Assembly: GCA_945871065.1 (NCBI GenBank)
Contig: CAMBUL010000019.1
Span: 1 to 37,247, forward strand
DNA length: 37,247 bases
Direction: 5' to 3'
DNA from: Chthoniobacter flavus
GTDB lineage: Bacteria > Verrucomicrobiota > Verrucomicrobiia > Chthoniobacterales > JACTMZ01
In this document: one piece after another, positions 1 to 7,776 of the stretch
Layout of the letters: the number at the start of each line of letters is the position of its first letter
Numbering within the stretch: the first letter of the stretch is position 1
Notes under the pieces: model-generated
Database searches by the model: none
Told to the model about the DNA's origin: nothing
The model's input: only the letters and a program-made list of their open reading frames with translations
Program-made: the position numbers and the translations under genes

Positions 1-2
1 GC

Positions 3-83
3 CTGGTCTCAGCCATCCTCATGGAAATCTCCGAGGCTTGGGAAACTTCCACAGCTTACCTCAGCCCAGAACTGCTCAAATAA
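3..83 (+). CDS. IS256-family (mutator) transposase, C-terminal end only
   Basis: The window opens inside an open frame that ends at a TAA at 81-83 and encodes about 26 residues. The visible tail (ILMEISEAWET, then TAYLSPELLK) resembles the extreme C-terminus of IS256/mutator-type DDE transposases, which commonly end with a segment of the kind LLMEISEEW followed by RYL. The rest of the gene lies outside the window. About 30 nt downstream, 119-146 reads TCCACTTTTACAGAAAAACTGTTG, which has the TTTACAxAAAA character of IS256-family terminal inverted repeats, so the element probably ends there. The match rests on a very short peptide recognised by eye, so it is moderate at best. Confidence 0.5.
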   Translation: MVSAILMEISEAWETSTAYLSPELLK

Positions 84-111
84 TCCTCAACCATAACAAC
101 CAACCACATCA

Positions 112-146
112 CCCAATTCCACTTTTACAGAAAAACTGTTGCTTAA
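112..146. mobile_element. possible right end of an IS256-type element
   Basis: This AT-richer stretch directly follows the transposase tail and includes CTTTTACAGAAAAACTG, similar in style to the terminal inverted repeats of IS256-family elements. The left end is outside the window, so the inverted repeat and target-site duplication cannot be compared. Confidence 0.3.
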
Positions 147-251
147 CCACGAATGATTGGAGTGCTCGGTCTGCCATGGGCTTGATCTAGCCGCTCATGG
201 TCAGAGGGTTGCAAGCTTTCGCGCGGCTGAGGCAGGGACAATTGACAAAGT

Positions 252-269
252 GTGACACGCGTGACACGC
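252..269. promoter_or_regulatory. tandem 9-bp direct repeat upstream of a toxin-antitoxin operon
   Basis: Two perfect adjacent copies of GTGACACGC occupy 252-260 and 261-269 and end 7 bp before the antitoxin ATG. A TTGACA hexamer lies just upstream at 242-247. Type II toxin-antitoxin operons are usually repressed by the antitoxin bound to short repeats over the promoter, so this is a candidate operator. The role is inferred from position only. Confidence 0.4.
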
Positions 270-276
270 TTATTCT

Positions 277-567
277 ATGCTTCCGGCTATTACTATCTCC
301 ATCCGTGATCTCCACGCCCGCACGGGGCACTTTGTGCGCAAGGCGGCGGAGATGCCGGTGATTGTTACGGATAATGGGAAGCCGGTGGCGGAGATTCGCG
401 AATTGGCCGCTTCTTCTAAGGCGGACGCCAAGCGCCCTTATTTTTCGCGCCGCAAGTTGCTACCTGGATTCAAGAAGCTGATGGAGAGCGGCGCTTTGCG
501 TCCGAAGCCCGGAGACAAGTCCATTGACGAGATTCTTGATGAGATCCGGGCTGACAGCACGGCATGA
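277..567 (+). CDS. Phd/YefM-like type II antitoxin
   Basis: A 96-residue protein with the layout of prevent-host-death antitoxins. The N-terminal DNA-binding half (about 5-45) has SIRDLHARTGHFVRKA followed by PVIVTDNGKPVAEI, the typical Phd/YefM strand where a residue such as 'G-K/R-P-V-A' is conserved. The C-terminal half is charged and probably disordered until it wraps the toxin. It should neutralise the PIN-domain toxin encoded next and autorepress the operon, possibly through the GTGACACGC tandem repeat just upstream. The stop overlaps the toxin start as ATGA, indicating translational coupling. Family call is by eye; the pair as a whole makes it convincing. Confidence 0.8.
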   Translation: MLPAITISIRDLHARTGHFVRKAAEMPVIVTDNGKPVAEIRELAASSKADAKRPYFSRRKLLPGFKKLMESGALRPKPGDKSIDEILDEIRADSTA

Positions 568-1001
568 TATTCTGCGACACGAGTTATCTCGTCCGCATTT
601 ATCTTGAAGATACCGGATGGGCGGAGGTGCGCGATCTGTGCGCGGCAGACGATGTTGCCGCGGCAGCTCATGCGGAGGTTGAAATTGCCGCAGCTTTGCA
701 TCGGGCCTACCGCGAGAGCAGCATATCCGCCGAGCATTTTGCTGATCTCTTGGCTCAGTATGAAGAGGACTGCGCTGAGGGCGCTTATGCCTGGCAGTCC
801 ATTTCTGCAGATACTTACCTGAGTGTTCGGCGGGGCTTTGGCCTGGTTCCTAAAGACTGTTTCCTCCGCGCGGCCGACGCTCTGCATCTCGCTTGTGCAC
901 GGGATCACGGATTTAAGACGGTTTACTCGAACGACAAGAACTTGCTGGCGGCGGCGCGGCACTTCGGAGTGCGCGGGCGGAATGTGATTGGGAAAAAGTA
1001 G
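564..1001 (+). CDS. PIN-domain ribonuclease toxin (VapC-like)
   Basis: A 145-residue PIN-domain protein, the usual size for VapC toxins, which are Mg-dependent ribonucleases that cut tRNA or rRNA. The acidic metal-binding residues can be placed: D5 in the opening IFCDTSYLV, E38 or E40 in HAEVEIAAAL, D105 in AADALHLACA, and D124 in VYSNDKNLL. The start overlaps the antitoxin stop in an ATGA, so the two are co-translated. The RNA target cannot be told from the sequence. The antitoxin partner is Phd-like rather than a classic VapB, a mixed pairing that is common in genomes. Confidence 0.87.
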   Translation: MIFCDTSYLVRIYLEDTGWAEVRDLCAADDVAAAAHAEVEIAAALHRAYRESSISAEHFADLLAQYEEDCAEGAYAWQSISADTYLSVRRGFGLVPKDCFLRAADALHLACARDHGFKTVYSNDKNLLAAARHFGVRGRNVIGKK

Positions 1002-1010
1002 GACGGCGGC

Positions 1011-2072
1011 TCAATAGCGCAGCGAGAAAACTACCGAAATCATGACGATGAGTAAGAGATAGACAACGGGGAACGCCACTTTGCAACGATTGTCCAGCGT
1101 GTCGGCTTTTGCCCCCCGGCCGCTGCGGTTCAGCTCTCCCACGATCAGGTTCACCACGATGCTGGCGCACATAAGCATGAAGCTGAGATTGACGAAGACA
1201 TTGATCGGGGTGAGGTAAGCAATGTGCGGGAGGATGTCCCCGAGGATGATCTGGTAAGCCACCGCGGTGAGAAGGCCGACGAAGGAGACGCTCATACGGT
1301 CGCCCACCGAGGCGCGATCCATCCAGAAAACAGACCAGGACAGGACGACGACCAGGAAAAGTGGTCCGACGACAAGGCGGAGGACAAACATGGGGCCACG
1401 TTGGACGTCCATTTCGACGAGGAGCGTCGAGGTTGGCTGGTTGCTGCCGGGACTGGTGGGCAGGATGGTTGCGGGGGTTGTGCGGACATCGAGCAGGCTC
1501 CACTGCGGCAGGTGGATTTCGCCGGGCGAGGACTCCGGCATGGGCAGCGGCTCCACCAGCAATTCGGAATCGGTGTAGCCGGGGATGCCGAAGACAAGAC
1601 GCAGAGCATGCCAGTCGAAGGGATAATGCACGAGCTTGAGCGAGGTTTTGGCGCGGGCATTGATCGAGGAGACCAAGGTGCAGGTGCCATCCGGCCGAAC
1701 GCGGCAGAGGGGTTCGCCCTTCTCGAGCATGCCGGCCACGTTGAGTACAGAGACATCCGGGTACCACGCCGGTGAGATCTCGTTAAATTGAAAATTGCCT
1801 TGGTAAAATTTCTCGCTGACCCCCTCGGTGGCGGGGTCAAAGGCCTGCCGTGGGTCGACCCATTGGACGGTGAGTACCCCGCTGAACTCGAATGACTCGG
1901 TCTGCTCGTCGATCGAATTGATGTCGAGCAGTTGAAAACCGACGCGGACGACCACAGGTCCATCGGATTGGGGCGGGCTAAGCAGGACGGTTTGACTGGG
2001 CCCTGCGGCACCGGCCGCGGTTGCCGCGAAGAAGAAGAAAACAAGCCCGACGGTTTGGAAAATCGAATGCAC
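1011..2072 (-). CDS. pentameric ligand-gated ion channel homologue (GLIC/ELIC-type)
   Basis: A 353-residue protein with the layout of prokaryotic Cys-loop-receptor relatives: signal peptide (about 1-22), a beta-rich extracellular ligand-binding domain (about 38-225), then four membrane helices at about 229-251, 258-280, 288-312 and 331-350. Hallmarks are DINSIDEQTESFEFSGVL and WVDPR in the early strands, WYPDVSVLN, and YPFDWHALRL at 150-159, which matches the conserved FPFDxQ loop. The loop between helices 3 and 4 is short, as in bacterial channels. Two cysteines (C123, C131) lie in the extracellular domain but do not have the 13-residue spacing of animal Cys-loops. Expected to form a ligand-gated ion pore in the inner membrane; the ligand is unknown. 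It stands alone, convergent with the upstream toxin gene. Confidence 0.85.
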   Translation of the reverse strand: MHSIFQTVGLVFFFFAATAAGAAGPSQTVLLSPPQSDGPVVVRVGFQLLDINSIDEQTESFEFSGVLTVQWVDPRQAFDPATEGVSEKFYQGNFQFNEISPAWYPDVSVLNVAGMLEKGEPLCRVRPDGTCTLVSSINARAKTSLKLVHYPFDWHALRLVFGIPGYTDSELLVEPLPMPESSPGEIHLPQWSLLDVRTTPATILPTSPGSNQPTSTLLVEMDVQRGPMFVLRLVVGPLFLVVVLSWSVFWMDRASVGDRMSVSFVGLLTAVAYQIILGDILPHIAYLTPINVFVNLSFMLMCASIVVNLIVGELNRSGRGAKADTLDNRCKVAFPVVYLLLIVMISVVFSLRY

Positions 2073-2166
2073 GTGTACCTCCTAGCCGGTCTGTGCCCAG
2101 GCCGCGATGGAAAAGAGGGACTGAGGCGGTTTTGGTCGCTCGGCCAGTCCCTCGCGCGGCGTTTGG

Positions 2167-3108
2167 TCAGGCGGTGACTTGGTCCAAAGCCCGGCGCATG
2201 ACCTCCAATGGGGCGGGTCGGTTGAGCCAGATTTCGAGGGAGAGAGCCCCTTGGTGGAGGAGGAGGGAGAGTCCGTTGGCGGTGCGGGCGCCGGTGGATT
2301 TGGCGTCTTCGAGGAGACGGGTCACCGATGGGCGGTAAATCATGTCATAGACCATGAGGTCGGGGGTGAGGATGGCGGCGGGGATGAGGCGGGGGTCGGT
2401 GCGTTTCATGCCGAGGGAGGTGGCATTGATCACGAGGTCGGTGCGGGTGAGTTGCTCGCGCAGAGCGGATGCTTCGAGTGGGATGACGGTGACGGGATCC
2501 TCGGGGCCTTCGAGGCGGTCGGTGTGGAGGAGTTCGGTGGCGCGCTGGGCGATGTCGTGGGCTTTGTTTTCGGTGCGGTTGACGAGCACGAGGCGCGGGC
2601 ATTTTTCCAAGGCGCATTGCAGGGCGGCGGCGGAACCGGCACCGCCGCCGGCGCCGAGGACCATGACGCGAAGGTCGCGGAGGTCGAAGGAGAAGACCTC
2701 ACGGATGGCGCGGACGAGGCCGGGTCCGTCGGTGTTGAAACCGGCGGTGCGGGAACCGTCGAAGAGGAGGGTGTTGACCGCACCGAGTTGGCGGGCGGTG
2801 TCGTCGAGTTCGGTGCAGAGTTCGAGGGCGGCGAATTTGTGGGGTATGGTGAGGTTGAGTCCGAGGAAGTTGGCGCGACGGGCACAATCGACGGCTTCGG
2901 CGAGGTTCTCCGGCGGGCACTCCACCTTGGCGTAGCGGAGGTCGGAGCCGAGGGCTTCGAGGGCCGCGTTGTGCATGGCGGGGGAAAGCGAGTGCTCGAC
3001 GGGGGAGCCGAGGACGGCGAGGCGGACTTCGGGTGGGAGCGGTCCACGGCCATCGGCGCGGGCGCGGAGGTCGTCGAGGGTGAAAGTGGTTTGTTGGAGG
3101 TCGGGCAT
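2167..3108 (-). CDS. aroE: shikimate dehydrogenase
   Basis: Reduces 3-dehydroshikimate to shikimate with NADPH in aromatic amino acid synthesis. Of 313 residues, the first 25 or so are an extra N-terminal stretch relative to the usual enzyme of about 275. Shikimate-binding residues are clear: SPVEHSLSPAMHN at 35-47, LTIPHK at 86-91 with catalytic K91, and NTDG at 125-128 with catalytic D127. The NADP-binding fold follows with GAGGGAG at 152-158 and NRT at 177-179, the usual mark of NADP preference. It lies downstream of gltX on the same strand, but about 170 bp of hairpin-rich DNA separates them, so shared transcription is uncertain. Confidence 0.95.
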   Translation of the reverse strand: MPDLQQTTFTLDDLRARADGRGPLPPEVRLAVLGSPVEHSLSPAMHNAALEALGSDLRYAKVECPPENLAEAVDCARRANFLGLNLTIPHKFAALELCTELDDTARQLGAVNTLLFDGSRTAGFNTDGPGLVRAIREVFSFDLRDLRVMVLGAGGGAGSAAALQCALEKCPRLVLVNRTENKAHDIAQRATELLHTDRLEGPEDPVTVIPLEASALREQLTRTDLVINATSLGMKRTDPRLIPAAILTPDLMVYDMIYRPSVTRLLEDAKSTGARTANGLSLLLHQGALSLEIWLNRPAPLEVMRRALDQVTA

Positions 3109-3190
3109 TGGGGAGAAATTAAGCCACGAACGGGGAGGATGGGAAGAGGCGAGGGATGAGGCTGGAGTTTGAGTGTGAGTGGTGAAGTGG

Positions 3191-3270
3191 CATCGGCACC
3201 TTGCCGATGGGGTGGGTTCGTCATTGGCAGGATGCCAATACTACGTGTGCGGTCCGCTAGGCCAGCGGAC
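3191..3270. repeat. cluster of three perfect hairpins (REP-like) between gltX and aroE
   Basis: Three perfect inverted repeats follow one another: CATCGGCA/TGCCGATG with a 3-nt loop (3191-3209), ATTGGCA/TGCCAAT with a 3-nt loop (3223-3239), and GTCCGCT/AGCGGAC with a 5-nt loop (3252-3270). None is followed by a T-run, so they are not ordinary terminators. The first two arms are related (TCGGCA and TTGGCA), as in families of repetitive extragenic palindromes. Whether copies exist elsewhere in the genome cannot be seen here. Confidence 0.6.
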
Positions 3271-3278
3271 GCTACCGA

Positions 3279-4607
3279 TCAGGAGGAAAACTTCTCTCGG
3301 GTGCGGGTGAGGCGTTGGAGGACGCGGTCACGGCCGAGGAGTTCGAGGAGGTGGTAGAGGCTGGGACCGACGCTGCGGCCGGTGGTCGCGACGCGGGCGG
3401 GGTGGACGAGGGCGGCGGTCTTGACGCCGAGCGTGGTGGCGAGGTCTTTGAAGGCGGACTCGAGGCTTTCGGCAGTCCAGGGTTCAAGGCGAGTCAGGCG
3501 GTCGCCGAGGACGTGGAGGCGTTCGAGGGCTCCGTCGGCGCGGAGGGCTTTCTCGACACTGGCTTCGTCGTAGGCGTAATCGTGGTTGAAGAAAAATTCG
3601 ATCCAGGCGGGGACGTCGGTGAGGTGTTTGACTTTTTCTTTGACCAGCGCGAGCGCGGGGAGGAGGGCCTCGCGGGTGCCGTAGTTGATGCCGGCCTGGT
3701 CGATGAAGGGGAGGCTCAGGTCAGCAAAGCGTTCGAGGGGCATTTGGATGAGGTACTGGCCGTTCATCCAAAAACATTTGTCGAGGTCGAAGCCGGCGCT
3801 GCGGCGGTTGATATTTTTCAGCTCGAAGATGTTGATGATTTCTTCGATGGGGAGGATTTCGCGGTTGTCCTTCGGCGACCAACCGAGGAGGCAGAGGTAG
3901 TTGCGCACGGCTTCCGGGGCGTAGCCTTGTTCGATGTAGCTTTGCACGCTGGCGCCGGTGTCGCGCTTGCTCATCTTGGAGCCGTCCGGATTGAGGATGA
4001 GCGGGAGGTGGGCGAACTTGGGCGGCTCGACGCCGAAGGCTTGGTAGAGTTCGACGTGCTTGGGGGTATTCGAGAGGTGGTCTTCGCCGCGGATGACATG
4101 GGTCATTTTCATCTCGATGTCGTCGACCACGTTGACGAAGTGAAAAATCCACGAGCCGTCCGGGCGGCGGACGGTCATGTCGGGATGGGTGCCGGGGTTG
4201 GAGAGATCGAACGGGATCGAGCCGCAGACTTCGTCATGCACGGTGACGGTTTCCCGGGGCGATCGGAAGCGCAGGGCGCCGGCGTCTTCGTAGATCATGC
4301 CTTTGTCCTGCAGAATCTTGAGGTAGCGCTCGTAGATGGGGCCGCGTTCGCTCTGGTAATAGGGGCCGTAGTCGCCACCCTTTTCGGCGCCCTCGTCCCA
4401 GTCGAGTCCCAGCCAGCGAAGGCCTTCATAAATGGCGCGGACCGCTTCTTCGTTGTGGCGTTCGCGGTCGGTGTCCTCGATGCGCAGGACAAAGGTTCCG
4501 CCGGTGTGCCGGGCATGGAGCCAGTTGAAGAGGGCGGTGCGGGCGCCGCCGACGTGGAGGAAGCCGGTGGGGGACGGAGCGAAACGGACGCGGACGGGTG
4601 AGGACAT
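3279..4607 (-). CDS. gltX: glutamyl-tRNA synthetase
   Basis: Charges tRNA-Glu (and possibly tRNA-Gln, if the organism uses the amidotransferase route). The class I signatures are intact: PSPTGFLHVGGARTALFNW at 11-29 contains the HIGH-type motif, and KMSKR sits at 211-215. The catalytic core is typical (RIEDTDRER at 42-50, VIRGEDHLSNTPKH at 171-183), followed by the helical anticodon-binding part. At 442 residues it is somewhat shorter than the common 465-490, with a compact C-terminus but no sign of truncation. It lies 15 bp downstream of the pseudoprotease gene on the same strand. The ATG start directly precedes the conserved VRVRFAPSPTG strand. Confidence 0.96.
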   Translation of the reverse strand: MSSPVRVRFAPSPTGFLHVGGARTALFNWLHARHTGGTFVLRIEDTDRERHNEEAVRAIYEGLRWLGLDWDEGAEKGGDYGPYYQSERGPIYERYLKILQDKGMIYEDAGALRFRSPRETVTVHDEVCGSIPFDLSNPGTHPDMTVRRPDGSWIFHFVNVVDDIEMKMTHVIRGEDHLSNTPKHVELYQAFGVEPPKFAHLPLILNPDGSKMSKRDTGASVQSYIEQGYAPEAVRNYLCLLGWSPKDNREILPIEEIINIFELKNINRRSAGFDLDKCFWMNGQYLIQMPLERFADLSLPFIDQAGINYGTREALLPALALVKEKVKHLTDVPAWIEFFFNHDYAYDEASVEKALRADGALERLHVLGDRLTRLEPWTAESLESAFKDLATTLGVKTAALVHPARVATTGRSVGPSLYHLLELLGRDRVLQRLTRTREKFSS

Positions 4608-4622
4608 AAAAATGGGCGGGCG

Positions 4623-6245
4623 CTATTCGGCGCCGTCGAGTTGGCGCAGCGAGGGCAGACGGTAATCGCGTTTGATGCGTTCTTCCTCGGCCTTGCTGCC
4701 CTCGACATCGAGGACGACGAGGCCGGGGTCCTCGGCGAGCTTGATGCGGTGGAACTGGCCGGTAGGGCTATCGACGGCGGTGGCGAGGTCGGCGAGGCTT
4801 TTGATCGGGCGGCCGTTGACTTGCTCGACCACTTCGTGGCTGAGATTTTCGTAGCCCACGGTGTTAGGCCCGGGCAGCACGCTGCTGACAAAAACAATCT
4901 TTCCGCGGTCGCCCGGCAGCTCGCTTTGGTATCGGTCGAGGTAGACGAGGTGCAGGGGTGCCTCCCGCGGCCAGTCCGGGCCCCACTCACGAAGGTACTG
5001 ACGGGACAACTCGGAAAAAACGAGACCGCCGACAATGACGAATTTGGGCGGGGCGTCGAAAATGTAGGGCTGGCTGATCATGCTTGGGCGGTCGCGCGGC
5101 GCGAGGGTGCCCTCGAGTTGGACTTCCGCCCCTTCGCGCCAAACAACGACGGGAAGTTTTTGTCCGGCCTGCATGACGGTCGAAACGTAGTGGGCCAGGG
5201 AGATTTTACCGAACCGCGGGTCTTCGTAGTTGCCGTCTTGGTCGATGGTCTTGCCATCGACGCGGAGCAGGACGTCACCGAGTTTGAGTCCGGCGGCTGC
5301 GGCGGGCGAGCCGGGCAGAACCTTGGTGATGTAAGCGCCGCCGGTACCATTGGGCAGTTTGGCGTACTGGCGCAATTGCGGGTCGCGCGTGTCGGAGAAA
5401 GTCAGGCCGGCCCGCGGGAATCCGGCATAAGGTTGGCGTCCGGCAGCGTCGAGGAAATGCTGGATAACCGGTGACGGCACCACATCGGCTGTCTGGCTGC
5501 GGGGGTCGTAACGCATGACCAGGCCGACGAGACTGTCATCCTTGAAAACCGGAACAGTGAAGCTGTTTTCGCGTGATTGCAGCGGTGCGCTGAGCTTGAA
5601 GAGGAGGAACGCGTTTTCATCCACTGGATAGGCACCGACTTCGATCGTGGTGATGGTGGCCGGGGTACGCACGGGGGTGCCGTTGCTCTCGAGCTGCAGG
5701 ATTTCCACGCGATCACCAACCGCCGCGGTCTCGTCGAGGCGCGCGCCGTTGATGCTTTGCAGAAACTCGGCAGCAGGTGCGGCCAGAAGCGCAAGATTGG
5801 CGTCGTAGTCGACGACCTCGACTTGGGCGGCGGCTTTGAGCGCGGTCTCCGGTTTTTCCAATTCAACGTAGGTGTGGTTGTTGACCAGCTCGGCCGTGAC
5901 AAGGATGCGTCCGTCCGTGAGGACCACGCCCAAACCTTGGCGCAGCACCGGCGGGTTTTTGCGCCATGGCTGGCTGAAGTTGTAGGATTGGCTGGCCACA
6001 TTGACCCGGACCACGGGCGGGAGTGGTCTGGCCTCGGTCGCCGGGGCAATGCCAGGTGAGGCCTCGGTTGCGGATGCAGTTTGGTCGGTCGGCGCTGCCG
6101 TGGCCCCAGCGTTGGGGAGGTATGGCTTGAGGGTTTCCATGCCTTGGCCGAGGGAAGCGGAGACGAGGAGGGCAGCAAAGATGGCCGCGGCCCGACGGGG
6201 CCAGCGGGCCCAGACGGGGAAAAAAGAAGGAGAGGATGAGTGCAT
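4623..6245 (-). CDS. HtrA-like pseudoprotease with PDZ domain
   Basis: A 540-residue secreted or membrane-anchored protein (hydrophobic segment about 18-33) with a trypsin-like fold followed by a PDZ domain (about 285-375, containing GAYITKVLPGSPAAAAGLK and GDVLLRVDG) and a C-terminal region. The fold can be aligned with the active neighbour, but the catalytic triad is gone. The His motif NAHVV is replaced by TAELVNN, and the GNSGG serine motif by KDDSLVGLV; only the DANLALL aspartate region is retained. The C-terminal FVIVGGLVFSELSRQYL matches FVLVGGLLFQPLSRDFL in the neighbour, so the two are paralogues. Its start overlaps the neighbour's stop (TGATG), implying equimolar expression. A scaffold or regulatory subunit of the active protease is an inference. 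Confidence 0.8.
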   Translation of the reverse strand: MHSSSPSFFPVWARWPRRAAAIFAALLVSASLGQGMETLKPYLPNAGATAAPTDQTASATEASPGIAPATEARPLPPVVRVNVASQSYNFSQPWRKNPPVLRQGLGVVLTDGRILVTAELVNNHTYVELEKPETALKAAAQVEVVDYDANLALLAAPAAEFLQSINGARLDETAAVGDRVEILQLESNGTPVRTPATITTIEVGAYPVDENAFLLFKLSAPLQSRENSFTVPVFKDDSLVGLVMRYDPRSQTADVVPSPVIQHFLDAAGRQPYAGFPRAGLTFSDTRDPQLRQYAKLPNGTGGAYITKVLPGSPAAAAGLKLGDVLLRVDGKTIDQDGNYEDPRFGKISLAHYVSTVMQAGQKLPVVVWREGAEVQLEGTLAPRDRPSMISQPYIFDAPPKFVIVGGLVFSELSRQYLREWGPDWPREAPLHLVYLDRYQSELPGDRGKIVFVSSVLPGPNTVGYENLSHEVVEQVNGRPIKSLADLATAVDSPTGQFHRIKLAEDPGLVVLDVEGSKAEEERIKRDYRLPSLRQLDGAE

Positions 6246-7693
6246 CAGAGATTTTGTTCGGTGGTCACACCATAGCGCTGGCGGATGCGTTCGCTGGCCT
6301 CGGCAAGAACGGAGCGCTCGAGAACGATGGGCCGGCCTTCGCCGAGAAGTTCGATCACGTGGAATTCTCCAGGTTGCTCGAAGGCGGCTGCGACATCTTG
6401 CAACGAGCGGATCCGCTGGCCGTTGATTTTCTCGACAATGCCTCCCTTGAAAGGGGCGACGTAAGTGTTGACCGGATCCTTGAGAATCTCGCTGAGCACG
6501 ACAACTTCGGGGTATTCGCGGTAAAGGTGGTCCGTGACGTAGTAATCAAAAAAGTAACGCAAACGCGTGTCGACATCCTTCTGCGAGTCAAGGAAGTCGC
6601 GGCTGAGAGGCTGGAAAAGCAGGCCGCCGACGAGGACGAAACGCGGACGTTTGTCATAAGAACGCGCCTGCATCTCAAAGGGCCAGGGGCGGTCGAGTTC
6701 AAGCGCGATGTCTTGTTTGGACCCATCGCGCATGACCTCCAGCTTGACTTGGTCGCCTTTGAATTTGCGTTCGAAGACTTCGGCCATTTCGGTCCGCTCG
6801 CCATCAAGGTCGATTTTTCCGTCCGAGTAAACCTTGAGACCATCGACCGAAAGAATGACGTCGCCGGGTTGGAGTTTTCCGGCGGAAGGACCGCTGTCGA
6901 AAACGCTGCCGATGAGCACACCGGCGTCAGGTTCCTCCACGCCAAGGGCGGCGCGCTGTGCCGGGTTGAGCATGGGAAAATAGGTCGCGGCCAGGTCCAT
7001 GTACCGATCGTAGGTCCCGTCCTCGACGTCCTTGAGGAAGCGGCGAACAACCGGTGTCGGAATCATGTAGCCGACATTCTGAGCCACGGCGCCGCTGAAT
7101 CCTTGGAAAGCGACGCCGACAACCTTGCTGTCCTGCATGACCGGACCCCCGCTGTTGCCCGGGTTGATCGCGGCGTCGATCTGAATGGCAAGATGGCTGT
7201 CGACTTCGGAGTGGCTGTAGGGTTGGAAGTCGATCCGGGAGACCACGCCGGTGGTGACGGAAAGGCGGTTGCCGCCGATGGGGTAGCCGTAGGCGCTGAC
7301 CGTGGATTCCAAGGCGGGGATGCCGCCGAACTGGAGGGGTTTGGTCCCCTCGAAAAACCTTTCGTCATAAACGCCGAGGATGGCGAGGTCGCAATCGTGG
7401 GCCACATGCAACACGCGAGCCTCCCAGGGGGTGGGATCACCCTCCTTGACCACGGTGATGAAGGTGGCGTTGCTTACCACGTGGGCGTTGGTCATGATGC
7501 GTTTTCCTGCGATGACAAAACCTGCTCCCACCCCACTGCCGACGTTGCCGGGATTCCAGGGTCCGGAATAATCGGGCTGTTGCGCGGTGGTGCTGATGCG
7601 CACCATGCTGGCGGCCGGACCCGGGGCGGCCTGTGCCGCCGTGACGAAGAAGGCGGCAATGAGCAAAAACCAGGGAAGTAGCGCGATGGGCAT
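6245..7693 (-). CDS. HtrA/DegP-like serine protease with PDZ domain
   Basis: A 482-residue exported serine protease. A signal peptide (about 1-22, ending AQA) is followed by a trypsin-like domain with an intact triad: H71 in MTNAHVV, D102 in DCDLAIL, S181 in NPGNSGGPV. A PDZ domain follows (about 265-335, with GVLIGSVFDSGPSAGKLQPGD). The C-terminal region, from FVLVGGLLFQPL to the end, is shared with the pseudoprotease downstream and resembles plant-type Deg proteases more than E. coli DegP. Expected to degrade or refold damaged proteins in the periplasm. It is the first gene of a coupled pair and is divergent from the cardiolipin synthase gene, so its promoter should lie in 7694-7776. Confidence 0.92.
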   Translation of the reverse strand: MPIALLPWFLLIAAFFVTAAQAAPGPAASMVRISTTAQQPDYSGPWNPGNVGSGVGAGFVIAGKRIMTNAHVVSNATFITVVKEGDPTPWEARVLHVAHDCDLAILGVYDERFFEGTKPLQFGGIPALESTVSAYGYPIGGNRLSVTTGVVSRIDFQPYSHSEVDSHLAIQIDAAINPGNSGGPVMQDSKVVGVAFQGFSGAVAQNVGYMIPTPVVRRFLKDVEDGTYDRYMDLAATYFPMLNPAQRAALGVEEPDAGVLIGSVFDSGPSAGKLQPGDVILSVDGLKVYSDGKIDLDGERTEMAEVFERKFKGDQVKLEVMRDGSKQDIALELDRPWPFEMQARSYDKRPRFVLVGGLLFQPLSRDFLDSQKDVDTRLRYFFDYYVTDHLYREYPEVVVLSEILKDPVNTYVAPFKGGIVEKINGQRIRSLQDVAAAFEQPGEFHVIELLGEGRPIVLERSVLAEASERIRQRYGVTTEQNL

Positions 7694-7776
7694 GAGTCTC
7701 GAAGGTTAACGCGCCGGGTCTTTTTGGCAAATCGGGAAACTGGTCAAAGCCACGAGAGATATTATCCTCCGGGATC

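Noticed and set aside
242-276. Promoter with -35 TTGACA (242-247) and -10 TATTCT (271-276)
   Set aside because: The 23-bp spacing is too long, and the -10 would abut the start codon.
2179-4601. Long plus-strand frames of 326 and 428 codons
   Set aside because: They are antisense to aroE and gltX and have low-complexity, Gly/Glu-rich products.
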